DNA of 64,000 bases from Bacteroides sp. (GTDB lineage: Bacteria; Bacteroidota; Bacteroidia; Bacteroidales; Bacteroidaceae). The DNA lies in contig JAJQDI010000015.1 in NCBI GenBank assembly GCA_021202275.1, positions 286,637 through 350,636 of the forward strand. Direction: 5' to 3'. Position 1 is the first letter of the stretch, and every line of letters begins with the position of its first letter. Made by a program: the position numbers and the translations under genes. Positions 1-8,778 of this stretch are shown here, one piece after another. Under the pieces are notes generated by a model. That model was given only the letters and a program-made list of their open reading frames with translations. It was not told the DNA's origin and made no database searches.

Positions 1-8
1 GGCAATAG

Positions 9-128
9 AATGAAGTATGTCCACTACATAAAGAGGAAATCATCTCTTATCCTGAGGGCTATGCCCACAATAAGTTGGATGAAAAGAAGCCGAATACAAT
101 TTATAGACCCTACATCCGCATGCTCTGA
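9..128 (+). other. Protein-like C-terminal reading frame at window edge
   Basis: An open frame of about 39 codons ends at TGA 126-128 and reads plausibly as protein (…PNTIYRPYIRML). It has an in-frame TAG at 6-8 and no good start codon, so it is either a decayed or frameshifted tail of a gene lying to the left, or chance. I do not recognise the family. The stretch up to 273 shows nothing else except a promoter for the next gene. Confidence 0.2.
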
Positions 129-222
129 AAATTTTAAAGAAATTTAAACCATAGATAAACAACCTCTTCTAATACTTTGTTAAAAAGAAAGCACGCCGGA
201 TAGGAATAATGTTTTAATTTAG

Positions 223-230
223 TACTTTTG
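223..230 (+). promoter_or_regulatory. Bacteroidota -7 promoter element before the M3 peptidase gene
   Basis: TACTTTTG matches the TAnnTTTG -7 consensus of the Bacteroidota primary sigma factor and lies 43 nt before the ATG at 274. No convincing -33 TTTG was seen at the usual spacing. Confidence 0.5.
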
Positions 231-273
231 TATGCACTAAATTTTATATCAAGTCATTCATCATTCGACGTAT

Positions 274-2370
274 ATGAAGAAAATCCATCTAGTATTGATC
301 TCAATCTGTATGACAAGCATGCTACAAGCTCAAAACCCTTTTTTTGAAAAGTATAACACCCCTCATCAGACCGTTCCGTTTGATAAAATACAAAACGAGC
401 ACTTCGAACCCGCCATCCGGGAGGGAATCCGCCGGCATGCCGCGGAGGTGGATGCCATAGTAAATAACCCGGAAGCACCTGATTTTGCCAATACCATTCT
501 CGCATTAGAGAAATCAGGGGAACTTCTGGATCGCGTCACCACTGTATTCGGAAACCTGAGAAGCGCAGAGACAAATGACGAGTTACAGAAACTGGCACAG
601 GAGATGATGCCTCTGTTGAGTGAACACAACAATAACATCAATCTCAACGAAAAACTTTTCGAACGTGTAAAAACGGTATACCAGCAGAAAGATGTCCTGG
701 AGCTGAATCCGGAACAAAGCCGTTTGCTGGAAAATACATACGATAGTTTCATCCGTCGGGGAGCCAATCTGCAAGGCGAGGCAAAAGACAAATACCGGGA
801 ACTGACCCAGAAACTCAGTACGCTCACTCTGGAATTCAGTGAGAACAATCTGAAAGAGGCAAACAATTACCAGTTGGTAATCACGGACAAAAAGCAACTG
901 GCCGGACTTCCCGAAAGCGCCATAGAAGCTGCTGCGGAAACAGCCAGAGAAAAAGGCAGCGAAGGATGGGTATTCACCCTCCATGCTCCCAGCTACATCC
1001 CATTCATGACCTATGCGGATGACCGGGAACTGCGCCGGGAACTATATATGGCCTACAATACCAAAAGTACACATGACAATGAGTACAACAACTTAGAAAT
1101 AGTCAAAGACCTGGTGAATACAAGGATGGAGATCGCCCAGGTTCTGGGATTTGACAACTACGCTGAATATACGCTACTCAAGAGAATGGCGCAAAACAGC
1201 GACGGTGTATATAATCTGCTCAACCAGTTGTTAGAGGCTTACACCCCAACCGCACAGAAAGAGTATCAGGAAGTACAGGAGCTGGCACGCACGGAGCAAG
1301 GTGCCGGTTTCACCGTGATGCCCTGGGACTGGAGCTATTATTCCAATAAATTGAAAGATCAGAAGTTCAGTATCAACGATGAAATGCTACGTCCCTACTT
1401 CGAACTGGAAAACGTGAAAAGCGGCGTATTCGGACTGGCTACTGAGTTGTATGGCATTACTTTCAGGAAAAACCCGGAGATCCAGGTATATCATCCCGAA
1501 GTAGACGCGTATGAAGTATATGATAAAGACGGTTCTTTCCTGTCTGTACTGTATACGGATTTCCACCCGAGAGCCGGAAAACGCGCGGGTGCCTGGATGA
1601 CCTCTTTCAAAGGACAATGGATAGACGAAGAAACAGGTGAGAACAGTCGCCCCCATGTTATGCTCGTCATGAACTTCACCAAACCGACAGAAAGTCGTCC
1701 GGCCTTACTCACATTCGATGAAGTGATCACTTTCCTGCACGAGTTCGGACATGGTCTGCATGGCATGTTCGCCAATACAACTTATGAAAGCATGAGTGGT
1801 ACAAGTGTATACTGGGATTTCGTTGAATTACCCTCACAGCTGATGGAGAATTTCGGGATCGAGAAAGAATTCCTGAACACTTTTGCCAGACATTATCAGA
1901 CGGGAGAACTGATACCCGAAGAACTGATCCGACGCCTGGTAGACGCGGCTAACTTCAACGCGGCGTATGCCTGCCTGCGACAGGTAAGTTTCGGACTGTT
2001 AGATATGGCCTGGTATACCCGTAACGAGCCATTTAACGGAGATGTAAAAGCATACGAGCAGCAGGCATGGGCACGCGCCCAGATCCTCCCGACCGTGGAA
2101 GAGGCGTGCATGAGTACTCAGTTCTCTCATATCTTTGCCGGAGGATATTCTGCCGGATATTACAGCTACAAATGGGCGGAAGTACTGGATGCGGACGCAT
2201 TTTCCGTATTCAAAGAAAAAGGGATGTTCAATCAGGAAGTGGCTCAATCCTTCCGTGATAATATCCTTTCTAAGGGAGGAACAGAACCTCCGATGGAATT
2301 ATACAAACGTTTCCGCGGACAGGAACCGACCATAGACGCGTTACTGATACGCACCGGTATTCAAAAATAA
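274..2370 (+). CDS. dcp: M3 family metallopeptidase (peptidyl-dipeptidase Dcp type)
   Basis: A 698-residue zinc peptidase of the thimet oligopeptidase/Dcp family, which trims dipeptides or cleaves short peptides. The first 19 residues form a signal peptide (MKKIHLVLISICMTSMLQA-Q), so it is probably periplasmic. The zinc motif HEFGH is at residues 489-493 and is followed by the family GHGLHGMF stretch. The third ligand is expected in the helix with SQLMENF about 28 residues downstream. Length and layout match the Dcp branch. The ATG at 274 is supported by the signal peptide and the promoter just upstream. It is followed after 6 nt by a lipoprotein gene and probably cotranscribed with it. The family call is secure; the exact substrate is inferred. 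Confidence 0.93.
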   Translation: MKKIHLVLISICMTSMLQAQNPFFEKYNTPHQTVPFDKIQNEHFEPAIREGIRRHAAEVDAIVNNPEAPDFANTILALEKSGELLDRVTTVFGNLRSAETNDELQKLAQEMMPLLSEHNNNINLNEKLFERVKTVYQQKDVLELNPEQSRLLENTYDSFIRRGANLQGEAKDKYRELTQKLSTLTLEFSENNLKEANNYQLVITDKKQLAGLPESAIEAAAETAREKGSEGWVFTLHAPSYIPFMTYADDRELRRELYMAYNTKSTHDNEYNNLEIVKDLVNTRMEIAQVLGFDNYAEYTLLKRMAQNSDGVYNLLNQLLEAYTPTAQKEYQEVQELARTEQGAGFTVMPWDWSYYSNKLKDQKFSINDEMLRPYFELENVKSGVFGLATELYGITFRKNPEIQVYHPEVDAYEVYDKDGSFLSVLYTDFHPRAGKRAGAWMTSFKGQWIDEETGENSRPHVMLVMNFTKPTESRPALLTFDEVITFLHEFGHGLHGMFANTTYESMSGTSVYWDFVELPSQLMENFGIEKEFLNTFARHYQTGELIPEELIRRLVDAANFNAAYACLRQVSFGLLDMAWYTRNEPFNGDVKAYEQQAWARAQILPTVEEACMSTQFSHIFAGGYSAGYYSYKWAEVLDADAFSVFKEKGMFNQEVAQSFRDNILSKGGTEPPMELYKRFRGQEPTIDALLIRTGIQK

Positions 2371-2376
2371 AAAACA

Positions 2377-2877
2377 ATGAAAAGATTTATTTATATTCTT
2401 TCGTTTCTGATCGCTTTGCCTGTACTCAGTAGCTGTGACAATGAAGATGACCTAATGGGTATATTCACTGCTAAGACCTGGATATTGACTGATATCATGC
2501 AGGGAACTACCAGCTACTTCATCTGGAATACAGAGTCTACAGAGGAAGAAAAGGAGATCTCCAAAAATCTGCTGCGAACAGAAGGGAATTATGAGATCGC
2601 ATTCAGTGGCTCTCTGGTAGACGGAACAATATCGGGTACCTACAAAGGAAAAGCGGTTTCAGGAGCCGGCTTCTCCAATGTAAAGTGGAGCGCCAACCAG
2701 AAAAACGATTTCCATTCAGAGGATTTTTCTTACAATGATTCGGACCCGTTGGCAATAGAATTCATATATGGTTTGCAACATGCTCACTCTTACGGAGGAG
2801 ATTACAACAACCTGTATATTTATTACGATACACCCGAAGGTAAAAAACACGCTTTACTCTTCCATGTAAAAAAATAA
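2377..2877 (+). CDS. Small lipoprotein, possibly DUF4847-like
   Basis: A 166-residue protein with a lipoprotein signal: hydrophobic h-region and lipobox LSSC (Cys at about residue 20), followed by DNEDD, an acidic +2 pattern common in surface-exposed Bacteroidota lipoproteins. The rest is beta-rich and contains no catalytic motif I know. Its pattern recalls the lipocalin-like small lipoproteins grouped as DUF4847, but this is recollection of sequence style. It sits 6 nt after the M3 peptidase gene and 15 nt before the dCMP deaminase gene, so probably in one transcript. Function unknown. Confidence 0.75.
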   Translation: MKRFIYILSFLIALPVLSSCDNEDDLMGIFTAKTWILTDIMQGTTSYFIWNTESTEEEKEISKNLLRTEGNYEIAFSGSLVDGTISGTYKGKAVSGAGFSNVKWSANQKNDFHSEDFSYNDSDPLAIEFIYGLQHAHSYGGDYNNLYIYYDTPEGKKHALLFHVKK

Positions 2878-2892
2878 AACCGGATGATCTGA

Positions 2893-3336
2893 ATGGAAAC
2901 CATATCTGATAAACGGATCGAATTGGACAAACGCTATTTGCGTATGGCATCCATCTGGGCAGAAAATTCCTATTGCCGGCGCAGACAGGTAGGGGCTCTG
3001 ATCGTCAAAGAAAAAATGATCATATCTGATGGGTACAACGGTACGCCCTCCGGATTTGAGAATGTATGTGAAGACGAGAACAACCAGACCAAGCCTTATG
3101 TGCTGCATGCGGAGGCAAATGCCATTACTAAAATCGCGCGTTCCAACAACAGCAGCGATGGTGCCACACTCTATGTCACGGCTTCGCCTTGTATAGAATG
3201 CGCCAAGCTCATTATACAGGCAGGTATCAAACGAGTCGTATATTCGGAAAAATACCGGTTGGAAGACGGTATCAACCTGCTCAGACGCGCAGGTATAGAG
3301 GTGCTTTACATAGACATGCAAAGCTCCGGAAAATGA
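2893..3336 (+). CDS. Deoxycytidylate (dCMP) deaminase family protein
   Basis: A 147-residue cytosine-deaminase-fold enzyme of the dCMP deaminase/ComEB group, which makes dUMP for thymidylate synthesis. The zinc and catalytic residues are visible: H72-A-E74 (HAEANAI), then P99-C100-x-x-C103. An N-terminal Cys (C28 in NSYCRRRQVGA) precedes the VGALIV strand, as is typical. Cytosolic. It lies between a lipoprotein gene and an S41 protease gene on the same strand with short gaps, which fits a co-transcribed housekeeping run. The family is clear; dCMP rather than another cytidine substrate is inferred from the family. Confidence 0.92.
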   Translation: METISDKRIELDKRYLRMASIWAENSYCRRRQVGALIVKEKMIISDGYNGTPSGFENVCEDENNQTKPYVLHAEANAITKIARSNNSSDGATLYVTASPCIECAKLIIQAGIKRVVYSEKYRLEDGINLLRRAGIEVLYIDMQSSGK

Positions 3337-3361
3337 AACCAGACAAAAACAGATACACATT

Positions 3362-5092
3362 ATGAGTGGAAAAAACTCTTTCCGTTTCACCCCTGTCATT
3401 ATCGCGGTCAGCGTAGTGGCAGGTATACTTATTGGTACGTTCTATGCGAAGAATTTCACCGGCAATCGCCTGGGGATCATCAACGCATCTTCCAATAAGC
3501 TCAACGCGCTGCTACGTGTTGTAGACGATCAGTATGTAGATTCGGTGAACATGTCTGATCTCATAGAAAAGGCAATGCCACAGATACTGGCAGAGTTGGA
3601 CCCTCATTCTTCTTATATTCCGGCAAAGTATGTACAGGAAGTAAATTCGGAACTGGAAGGTAGCTTCAGTGGGATTGGCATTCAGTTTACCATACAGAAA
3701 GATACCATCCATGTAAACAGTGTGATCCCGGGAGGGCCGTCAGAAAAGGTGGGACTCATGGCAGGCGATCGTATCGTAACTGTCAACGACTCTCTGTTTG
3801 TCGGCAAACAAGTGACCAATGAGGTTGCCATGCGTACGCTGAAAGGGAAGAAAGGCAGCGAAGTGAAGATCGGAGTGAAACGGTATGGAGAGAAAGAGTT
3901 GCTGCAATTCGACATCGTACGCGAAGATATACCGCAGCACACCATAGATGCTGCTTATATGATCACCCCAGAATTCGGTTACATACAGATCACCAAATTC
4001 GGCCGTACCACCCATCTGGAACTGCTAAGTGCCATTGCCACACTGAATCATCAGGGTTCCAAAGGGCTTATCATCGACTTGCGTAGAAATACCGGCGGAT
4101 ATATGGAAGCCGCGGTACGCATGGTCAATGAGTTCCTGCCGGCAGGTGAACTGATCGTATACAGCGAAGGACGCAGATACAGACGTACAGATGAATACGC
4201 CGACGGCACGGGAAGCTGTCAGAAGACTCCGTTGGTTGTACTGATCGACGAAGCATCGGCATCGGCCAGTGAAATATTCGCGGGAGCCATTCAGGACAAC
4301 GACCGGGGCATGCTCGTGGGCAGACGTTCCTTTAGCAAAGGGTTGGTACAACAACCGATAGACTTTAGCGATGGGTCGGCCATCCGCCTCACTGTAGCCC
4401 GCTATTATACCCCTGCGGGCCGGAGTATCCAGCGTCCGTATGAAAACGGGAAAGACGAAAACTATGAAATGGATATACTCACCCGTTACGAACACGGTGA
4501 GTTTTTCTCCAGAGACAGCATCAAATTGGATGAGAACCTACGCTACTCCACACACATGGGTCGCGCGGTCTATGGCGGAGGAGGCATCATGCCGGATGTT
4601 TTCGTTCCTCAGGACACCACCGGCATCTCGTCTTACCTTACCACTGTACTGAACCGGAACCTGACCCTGCAATTCAGTTTCCAATATACAGATCGCAACC
4701 GGGAAACATTAAACAAGTATACAGATGAAACCTCGTTGTTGAATCACCTGCGCAGGCAGGGAGTGCTGGAACAGTTCATACAATATGCCGACGCCAAAGG
4801 AGTAAAAAGACGCAACATACTTATTCAGAAGTCGTACAAGCATCTCGAACGCAATGTATATGGGAATATACTATACAATATGCTGGGAAGGGAAGCCTAT
4901 ATCAAATACGTGAATAAGAGTGACACAGCCGTACTGAAAGCGGTTGAATTGCTTGAAAACGGTGAATCGTTCCCGAAACCACCTGCTGTTACAGAAGAGA
5001 TCTTCCCTGTTGCTGACCATGAAAACCAGGAAAACCACACTGCGCAGGCAGATACGGAAAGAGAAAACCCGGTATGCAGACTCTACGCTTAA
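3362..5092 (+). CDS. S41 family carboxy-terminal processing peptidase (CtpA/Tsp type)
   Basis: A 576-residue serine protease with an N-terminal membrane anchor or uncleaved signal (residues 9-28), a PDZ domain at about 90-170 and an S41 catalytic domain. The SASASE segment holds the probable nucleophile S301, and K326 lies 25 residues later (SFSKG), the spacing of the Ser-Lys dyad in E. coli Tsp. It acts in the cell envelope on the C-termini of periplasmic or outer-membrane proteins. The last 25 codons overlap the start of the next gene by 74 nt in another frame, and the terminal residues are low-complexity and hydrophilic. The natural stop may have been lost, giving a short C-terminal extension. 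Confidence 0.92.
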   Translation: MSGKNSFRFTPVIIAVSVVAGILIGTFYAKNFTGNRLGIINASSNKLNALLRVVDDQYVDSVNMSDLIEKAMPQILAELDPHSSYIPAKYVQEVNSELEGSFSGIGIQFTIQKDTIHVNSVIPGGPSEKVGLMAGDRIVTVNDSLFVGKQVTNEVAMRTLKGKKGSEVKIGVKRYGEKELLQFDIVREDIPQHTIDAAYMITPEFGYIQITKFGRTTHLELLSAIATLNHQGSKGLIIDLRRNTGGYMEAAVRMVNEFLPAGELIVYSEGRRYRRTDEYADGTGSCQKTPLVVLIDEASASASEIFAGAIQDNDRGMLVGRRSFSKGLVQQPIDFSDGSAIRLTVARYYTPAGRSIQRPYENGKDENYEMDILTRYEHGEFFSRDSIKLDENLRYSTHMGRAVYGGGGIMPDVFVPQDTTGISSYLTTVLNRNLTLQFSFQYTDRNRETLNKYTDETSLLNHLRRQGVLEQFIQYADAKGVKRRNILIQKSYKHLERNVYGNILYNMLGREAYIKYVNKSDTAVLKAVELLENGESFPKPPAVTEEIFPVADHENQENHTAQADTERENPVCRLYA

Positions 5093-5564
5093 AGCGTTGT
5101 CCGTGCCGATCCTTTCGGAACTGGAACAACACCCTTCGTTCCGGAAGGCCCGGACTGTCTTGCTCTATCATTCATTGACAGATGAAGTGTACACCCATGA
5201 GTTTATCGAAACCTGGAAGGATAAAAAAAGGATACTGTTACCCGTAGTTTGCGGTGACTGCCTCGAACTACGGGAATATTCCGGAAAAGCACAAACCGCA
5301 CAGGGATGTTTCGGCATCACAGAACCTCTCGGGCTACCTTTTACCGATTACAACAAGATAGACCTGGTCATCGTTCCCGGTGTCGCCTTTGACCGGAACA
5401 GGAACAGACTGGGACGGGGAAAAGGGTATTACGACAAATTGCTCCCCTTAATAAAAGCACAGAAGATAGGCCTCTGTTTTCCGTTTCAGCTGATAGAGCA
5501 GGTTCCGGTAGAACCGTTTGATATAGGGATGGATGATCTGATCTATGGGAAATGTACACGATAA
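5019..5564 (+). CDS. 5-formyltetrahydrofolate cyclo-ligase
   Basis: A 181-residue enzyme that converts 5-formyl-THF to 5,10-methenyl-THF with ATP. Diagnostic features are the basic N-terminus (KTRKTTLRRQIRKEK) and, near the C-terminus, the family signature VPGVAFDRNRNRLGRGKGYYDK. I chose the ATG at 5019 because the family begins about ten residues before the LRRQIR helix; a longer reading from 4944 would add residues unlike the family. It overlaps the end of the S41 protease gene by 74 nt, implying translational coupling or a recently lost upstream stop. It converges on DUF721 with a 23-bp gap. Confidence 0.9.
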   Translation: MKTRKTTLRRQIRKEKTRYADSTLKALSVPILSELEQHPSFRKARTVLLYHSLTDEVYTHEFIETWKDKKRILLPVVCGDCLELREYSGKAQTAQGCFGITEPLGLPFTDYNKIDLVIVPGVAFDRNRNRLGRGKGYYDKLLPLIKAQKIGLCFPFQLIEQVPVEPFDIGMDDLIYGKCTR

Positions 5565-5587
5565 TCTCTCTTCGTCTTCCGGTTTAG

Positions 5588-5878
5588 TCAGCGAAAAACA
5601 ATATCCGTGATCACCATAGCTCCCACTTTACGGTTCAGACTGCGAACCAGCATTTCTCTGCCCATCATCAATTCCTGCCGCAGGACGGCAGAAGAGAGAT
5701 GTACGTACAACACCTGGTTACGGATATAGATCTCCCGCGTATAGGCCGCCATGGCAGGGCCCAGAACTTCGCTCCAGGAAGCAAGCAGACGCTGCTCATT
5801 CAACGGAGTCTCCAGACACTCTCTGCGGAGATACTGCTGGATAAGCTGACCGATCTGTTCTGCGTTCTTGCGTTTCAT
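5588..5878 (-). CDS. DUF721 domain protein (DciA-like)
   Basis: A 96-residue protein of the DUF721 family, whose best-known member DciA loads the replicative helicase in many bacteria. The sequence has the usual pattern: short basic N-terminus, WSEVLGPAMAAYT, then VLYVHLSSAVLRQEL and a final beta strand. It overlaps the end of recF by 4 nt (ATGA), so it is translationally coupled to recF. The pairing with a DNA-repair gene is consistent with a role in DNA metabolism, but that role is inferred for this protein. Confidence 0.85.
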   Translation of the reverse strand: MKRKNAEQIGQLIQQYLRRECLETPLNEQRLLASWSEVLGPAMAAYTREIYIRNQVLYVHLSSAVLRQELMMGREMLVRSLNRKVGAMVITDIVFR

Positions 5879-6987
5879 TCTTTTTTGTCCTGAAATTCCA
5901 CAATACTTCCATTCTCCACCATAAAGACCTTATGATCGCTCCCGATGCCTTGCAGGATACGGTCTAAGTGCTCCCGGTTGGTATCTGTGATAAAGATCTG
6001 CCCGAATTTATCACCGGACACCAATTTCACGATTTGCTCTACCCGCGTGGCATCCAATTTATCAAAGATATCGTCCAGCAACAACAAAGGGATCTTCACC
6101 CCCATACGCCGCAGAAAATCAAACTGAGCCAGTTTCAGGGCGATCAGATAGGTTTTATTCTGTCCCTGAGAGCCCTCACGTTTGATGGGATAGTCGCCCA
6201 GCAGCATGGTCAGGTCATCCTTATGAATGCCCCTCAACGAATAGCCCATGATCTGGTCACGTACCCGGCTCTCACGGATAACCTCCAGCAAAGAAGCATC
6301 CCGGGCATGGGAATCATAAGCCAGCCCCACCTGCTCTTTATCCTGAGAGATAAACGAATAGAACGACTGAAAGATCGGGATAAACTCCTGAATAAAAGCC
6401 TCCCTTTTGCGAAACACCACTTCTCCGGCCTGTGACATGGATTCTTCCCAGATCAGGAACAGTTCCTCATCTACCGGCTGATCGCTCTTCAGCAGCGCAT
6501 TGCGCTGCAGCAGGGCTTTGTTGTAGCGGATCAGAGCATCTAAGTATTCACGGTCATACTGCGAGATCACCACATCCATAAATCTCCGGCGCTCTTCACT
6601 TCCGCCGGCGATCAGTTCCGAATCGGAAGGTGAGACCATCACCAAAGGCAGGAATCCGATATGTTCGGACAATTTAGGATACTCCTTCTTATTCCGTTTG
6701 AACCGTTTCTTCTGCCGGCGTTTCATGCCGCAATAAATCTCTTCCGGCGATCCGTCGGCATTTTCATAAAACCCCTGTATCACAAAGAAATCCTGGTCGT
6801 GACGGATGTTCTGCGAATCTATCGGATTGCCCGCGCTTTTGCAGAAAGAGAGAAAATAGATCGCATCCAGGAGGTTCGTCTTGCCCATGCCATTCTGACC
6901 GAAAAAGCAATTCAGCTTGGTGGAAAAGGCCAGTTCAACCTGCTCCAGATTTTTATAATTAAGTACGGAAATACGTTTCAGTATCAT
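5875..6987 (-). CDS. recF: DNA replication/repair protein RecF
   Basis: A 370-residue SMC-like ATPase that helps load RecA at single-strand gaps. Walker A is at residues 30-37 (GQNGMGKT). The signature region is around MVSPSDSELIAGGSEERRRFMD, and Walker B is LLLLDDIFDKLD near residue 305. Length is normal for the family. It is followed by DUF721 with a 4-nt overlap and is divergent from the TPR gene at 7146. The gene is not next to dnaA or dnaN here, unlike in many phyla. Confidence 0.95.
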   Translation of the reverse strand: MILKRISVLNYKNLEQVELAFSTKLNCFFGQNGMGKTNLLDAIYFLSFCKSAGNPIDSQNIRHDQDFFVIQGFYENADGSPEEIYCGMKRRQKKRFKRNKKEYPKLSEHIGFLPLVMVSPSDSELIAGGSEERRRFMDVVISQYDREYLDALIRYNKALLQRNALLKSDQPVDEELFLIWEESMSQAGEVVFRKREAFIQEFIPIFQSFYSFISQDKEQVGLAYDSHARDASLLEVIRESRVRDQIMGYSLRGIHKDDLTMLLGDYPIKREGSQGQNKTYLIALKLAQFDFLRRMGVKIPLLLLDDIFDKLDATRVEQIVKLVSGDKFGQIFITDTNREHLDRILQGIGSDHKVFMVENGSIVEFQDKKE

Positions 6988-7089
6988 TTTGATCGATTCT
7001 TATAACTACAAAAGTATAAAGTTTTTGCCGGTTTTCCCTTCTTCTATAAAAAAGATGCTCCTAAATTTCTTTTATATTTCTAAATAAAC

Positions 7090-7097
7090 TACTTTTG
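7090..7097 (+). promoter_or_regulatory. Bacteroidota -7 promoter element before the TPR gene
   Basis: TACTTTTG fits TAnnTTTG and lies 48 nt upstream of the ATG at 7146. It is in the divergent gap between recF and the TPR gene. The upstream bases are AT-rich but have no clear -33 TTTG. Confidence 0.55.
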
Positions 7098-7145
7098 CTG
7101 TCCGAAATACCCTAACAAAAAATAACAAAAAGAATTCATATAAAG

Positions 7146-7829
7146 ATGGCAGATCAAAAGAAGCACAACGAACCTCTGAACGTAGAAGATGCACTTACTC
7201 AATCCAAAGCATTTATCGTTAAGAACAAAACCGTAATCACAGCCGTGGTTCTTGGAGTGATCCTTGTGATAGCCGGTGTATTGTTGTACAGAAACCTCTA
7301 TGCCGCTCCGAGGGAAGCCAAAGCTCAGGCCGCGATCTTCAAAGCCCAGCAATATTTCGAATTAAGTGCTTTTGATATCGCTCTCGACGGAGACAGTATC
7401 TACTCCAAAGGATTCCGTCAGGTAGCTGATGAATTTAGCGGCACAAAAACAGCTAATCTGGCACAAGCCTATATCGGCCTTTGTTACCAGGGGCTGGGAA
7501 AATACGAAGAAGCAGTGAAAGCGCTGGATAAGTTCAATGGCAACGATCAGATGGTAGCACCTGCTATCCTGGGAGCAGCAGGAAACTGCTATGCAGAACT
7601 GGGACAGATGGACAAAACATCGTCTCTGCTGATCAAAGCGGCTGATAAAGCGGACAACAATACATTGAGTCCGATCTATCTGTTGCAGGCGGGCGAGATC
7701 CTGGTGAAACAGGGAAAATACGATGACGCGATCCAGGCATATACCAAGATCAAAGACAAATACACACAGTCTTTCCAGGCCATGGATATCGATAAATACA
7801 TCGAACAGGCCCGGTTGATGAAGAAATAA
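7146..7829 (+). CDS. Membrane-anchored tetratricopeptide repeat protein
   Basis: A 227-residue protein with a cytosolic N-terminus, one transmembrane helix (about residues 32-51, VITAVVLGVILVIAGVLLY) and several TPR-like helix pairs. Clear TPR cores are AYIGLCYQGLGKYEEAVKAL and LQAGEILVKQGKYDDAIQAY. The topology resembles YfgM/BamD-type envelope TPR proteins that act as scaffolds, but no partner can be read from the sequence. It has its own promoter and is followed by a strong hairpin terminator before ribH. Confidence 0.88.
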   Translation: MADQKKHNEPLNVEDALTQSKAFIVKNKTVITAVVLGVILVIAGVLLYRNLYAAPREAKAQAAIFKAQQYFELSAFDIALDGDSIYSKGFRQVADEFSGTKTANLAQAYIGLCYQGLGKYEEAVKALDKFNGNDQMVAPAILGAAGNCYAELGQMDKTSSLLIKAADKADNNTLSPIYLLQAGEILVKQGKYDDAIQAYTKIKDKYTQSFQAMDIDKYIEQARLMKK

Positions 7830-7861
7830 ACAGGATCCTTAGAGTTCTATATCTGATATAT

Positions 7862-7894
7862 AAAAGCTGTCCCCAAAGCGGGATAGCTTTTTTT
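7862..7894 (+). terminator. Intrinsic terminator after the TPR gene
   Basis: AAAAGCTGTCCC pairs with GGGATAGCTTTT across a 6-nt loop and is followed by a T tract. It lies 33 nt after the TPR gene stop and separates that gene from ribH. Confidence 0.8.
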
Positions 7895-8014
7895 AAACCA
7901 GTCCATAGAAAAAGAGTCAACATCCGTCAGGTAAACTTTACCACTCCCGGATGTGTTGGTTGTATCCGGACCACTTTTATAGAAAAAGAAATGAACATAC
8001 TTTATCATTAATAT

Positions 8015-8506
8015 ATGGCAACAGTTTTTCAAAACTTATCTGATTACGATTTCGAATCTGTTCCTGACGCGGCAAAGATGCGTTTCGGGATCGTTGTTTC
8101 CGAATGGAACAGTGAGATCACAGGAGCCCTCCTCGAAGGAGCGGTAAATACCCTACGGAAACATGGAGCCAAACAGGAAAATATCCTCGTCAAAACAGTT
8201 CCCGGTAGTTTCGAACTAACCTTTGGTGCCAATCAATTGGCCCGCTGTGGCAAAGTAGACGCGGTGATCGCTATCGGTTGCGTGATCAAAGGAGATACTC
8301 CTCATTTCGACTACGTTTGTATGGGCACTACCCAGGGGATTGCCCAGCTCAACACAAGCGGCGAAATACCAGTGATTTATGGCCTGATCACTACGCTGAA
8401 TATGCAGCAGGCACTTGACCGGGCCGGAGGAAAACTGGGAAACAAAGGAGACGAATGTGCTGTTACGGCAATAAAAATGATCGATTTTGCTTGGAGTTTA
8501 AAATAA
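8015..8506 (+). CDS. ribH: 6,7-dimethyl-8-ribityllumazine synthase
   Basis: A 163-residue enzyme for the penultimate step of riboflavin synthesis, joining 5-amino-6-ribitylaminouracil with 3,4-dihydroxy-2-butanone 4-phosphate in a large capsid-like oligomer. Family landmarks: SEWN (residues 29-32), [12 protein letters not shown] (61-72), [17 protein letters not shown] with H97 as the probable catalytic histidine, and [16 protein letters not shown] near the C-terminus. No other rib gene is nearby. The gene is transcribed separately from the TPR gene because of the terminator between them. The promoter for the tRNA pair starts inside its last codons. Confidence 0.96.
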   Translation: MATVFQNLSDYDFESVPDAAKMRFGIVVSEWNSEITGALLEGAVNTLRKHGAKQENILVKTVPGSFELTFGANQLARCGKVDAVIAIGCVIKGDTPHFDYVCMGTTQGIAQLNTSGEIPVIYGLITTLNMQQALDRAGGKLGNKGDECAVTAIKMIDFAWSLK

Positions 8507-8520
8507 AAGTCATATCTTTG
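8486..8520 (+). promoter_or_regulatory. Promoter of the tRNA-Tyr/tRNA-Gly operon
   Basis: TTTG at 8486-8489 and TATCTTTG at 8513-8520, with 23 nt between, fit the Bacteroidota -33/-7 promoter. It overlaps the 3' end of ribH and would start transcription about 30 nt before tRNA-Tyr. Confidence 0.65.
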
Positions 8521-8555
8521 CATTCGCAATTGAGAATGAAACTTACTTGCAAAAA

Positions 8556-8638
8556 GGGCAAATACCAGAGTGGCCAAATGGGGCAGACTGTAAATCTGCT
8601 GGCTTACGCCTTCGGTGGTTCGAATCCATCTTTGCCCA
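8556..8638 (+). tRNA. tRNA-Tyr (GTA)
   Basis: 83-nt class II tRNA. Acceptor stem GGGCAAA pairs with TTTGCCC and the discriminator is A. Anticodon stem GCAGA/TCTGC encloses loop CTGTAAA with anticodon GTA. There is a long variable arm and a T loop GGTTCGAATCC. The CCA end is not encoded. It is the first gene of a two-tRNA unit. Confidence 0.96.
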
Positions 8639-8646
8639 CTAAAATT

Positions 8647-8719
8647 GCGGAAGTAGCTCAGTTGATAGAGCATTAGCCTTCCAAGCTGAGGGTCGCGGGT
8701 TTGAGCCCCGTCTTCCGCT
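8647..8719 (+). tRNA. tRNA-Gly (TCC)
   Basis: 73-nt tRNA. Acceptor stem GCGGAAG pairs with CTTCCGC, with discriminator T as is usual for tRNA-Gly. Anticodon stem TTAGC/GCTGA (with one weak pair) holds loop CTTCCAA, anticodon TCC. It lies 8 nt after tRNA-Tyr. CCA is not encoded. Confidence 0.96.
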
Positions 8720-8723
8720 CTAT

Positions 8724-8755
8724 AGAGAATCTGAGTAATCAGATTCTCTTTTTTT
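8724..8755 (+). terminator. Intrinsic terminator of the tRNA operon
   Basis: A perfect 11-bp stem AGAGAATCTGA/TCAGATTCTCT with a 4-nt loop (GTAA) and a run of T residues, directly after tRNA-Gly. Confidence 0.9.
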
Positions 8756-8778
8756 ATTTAACCACAAACCCTATATCT

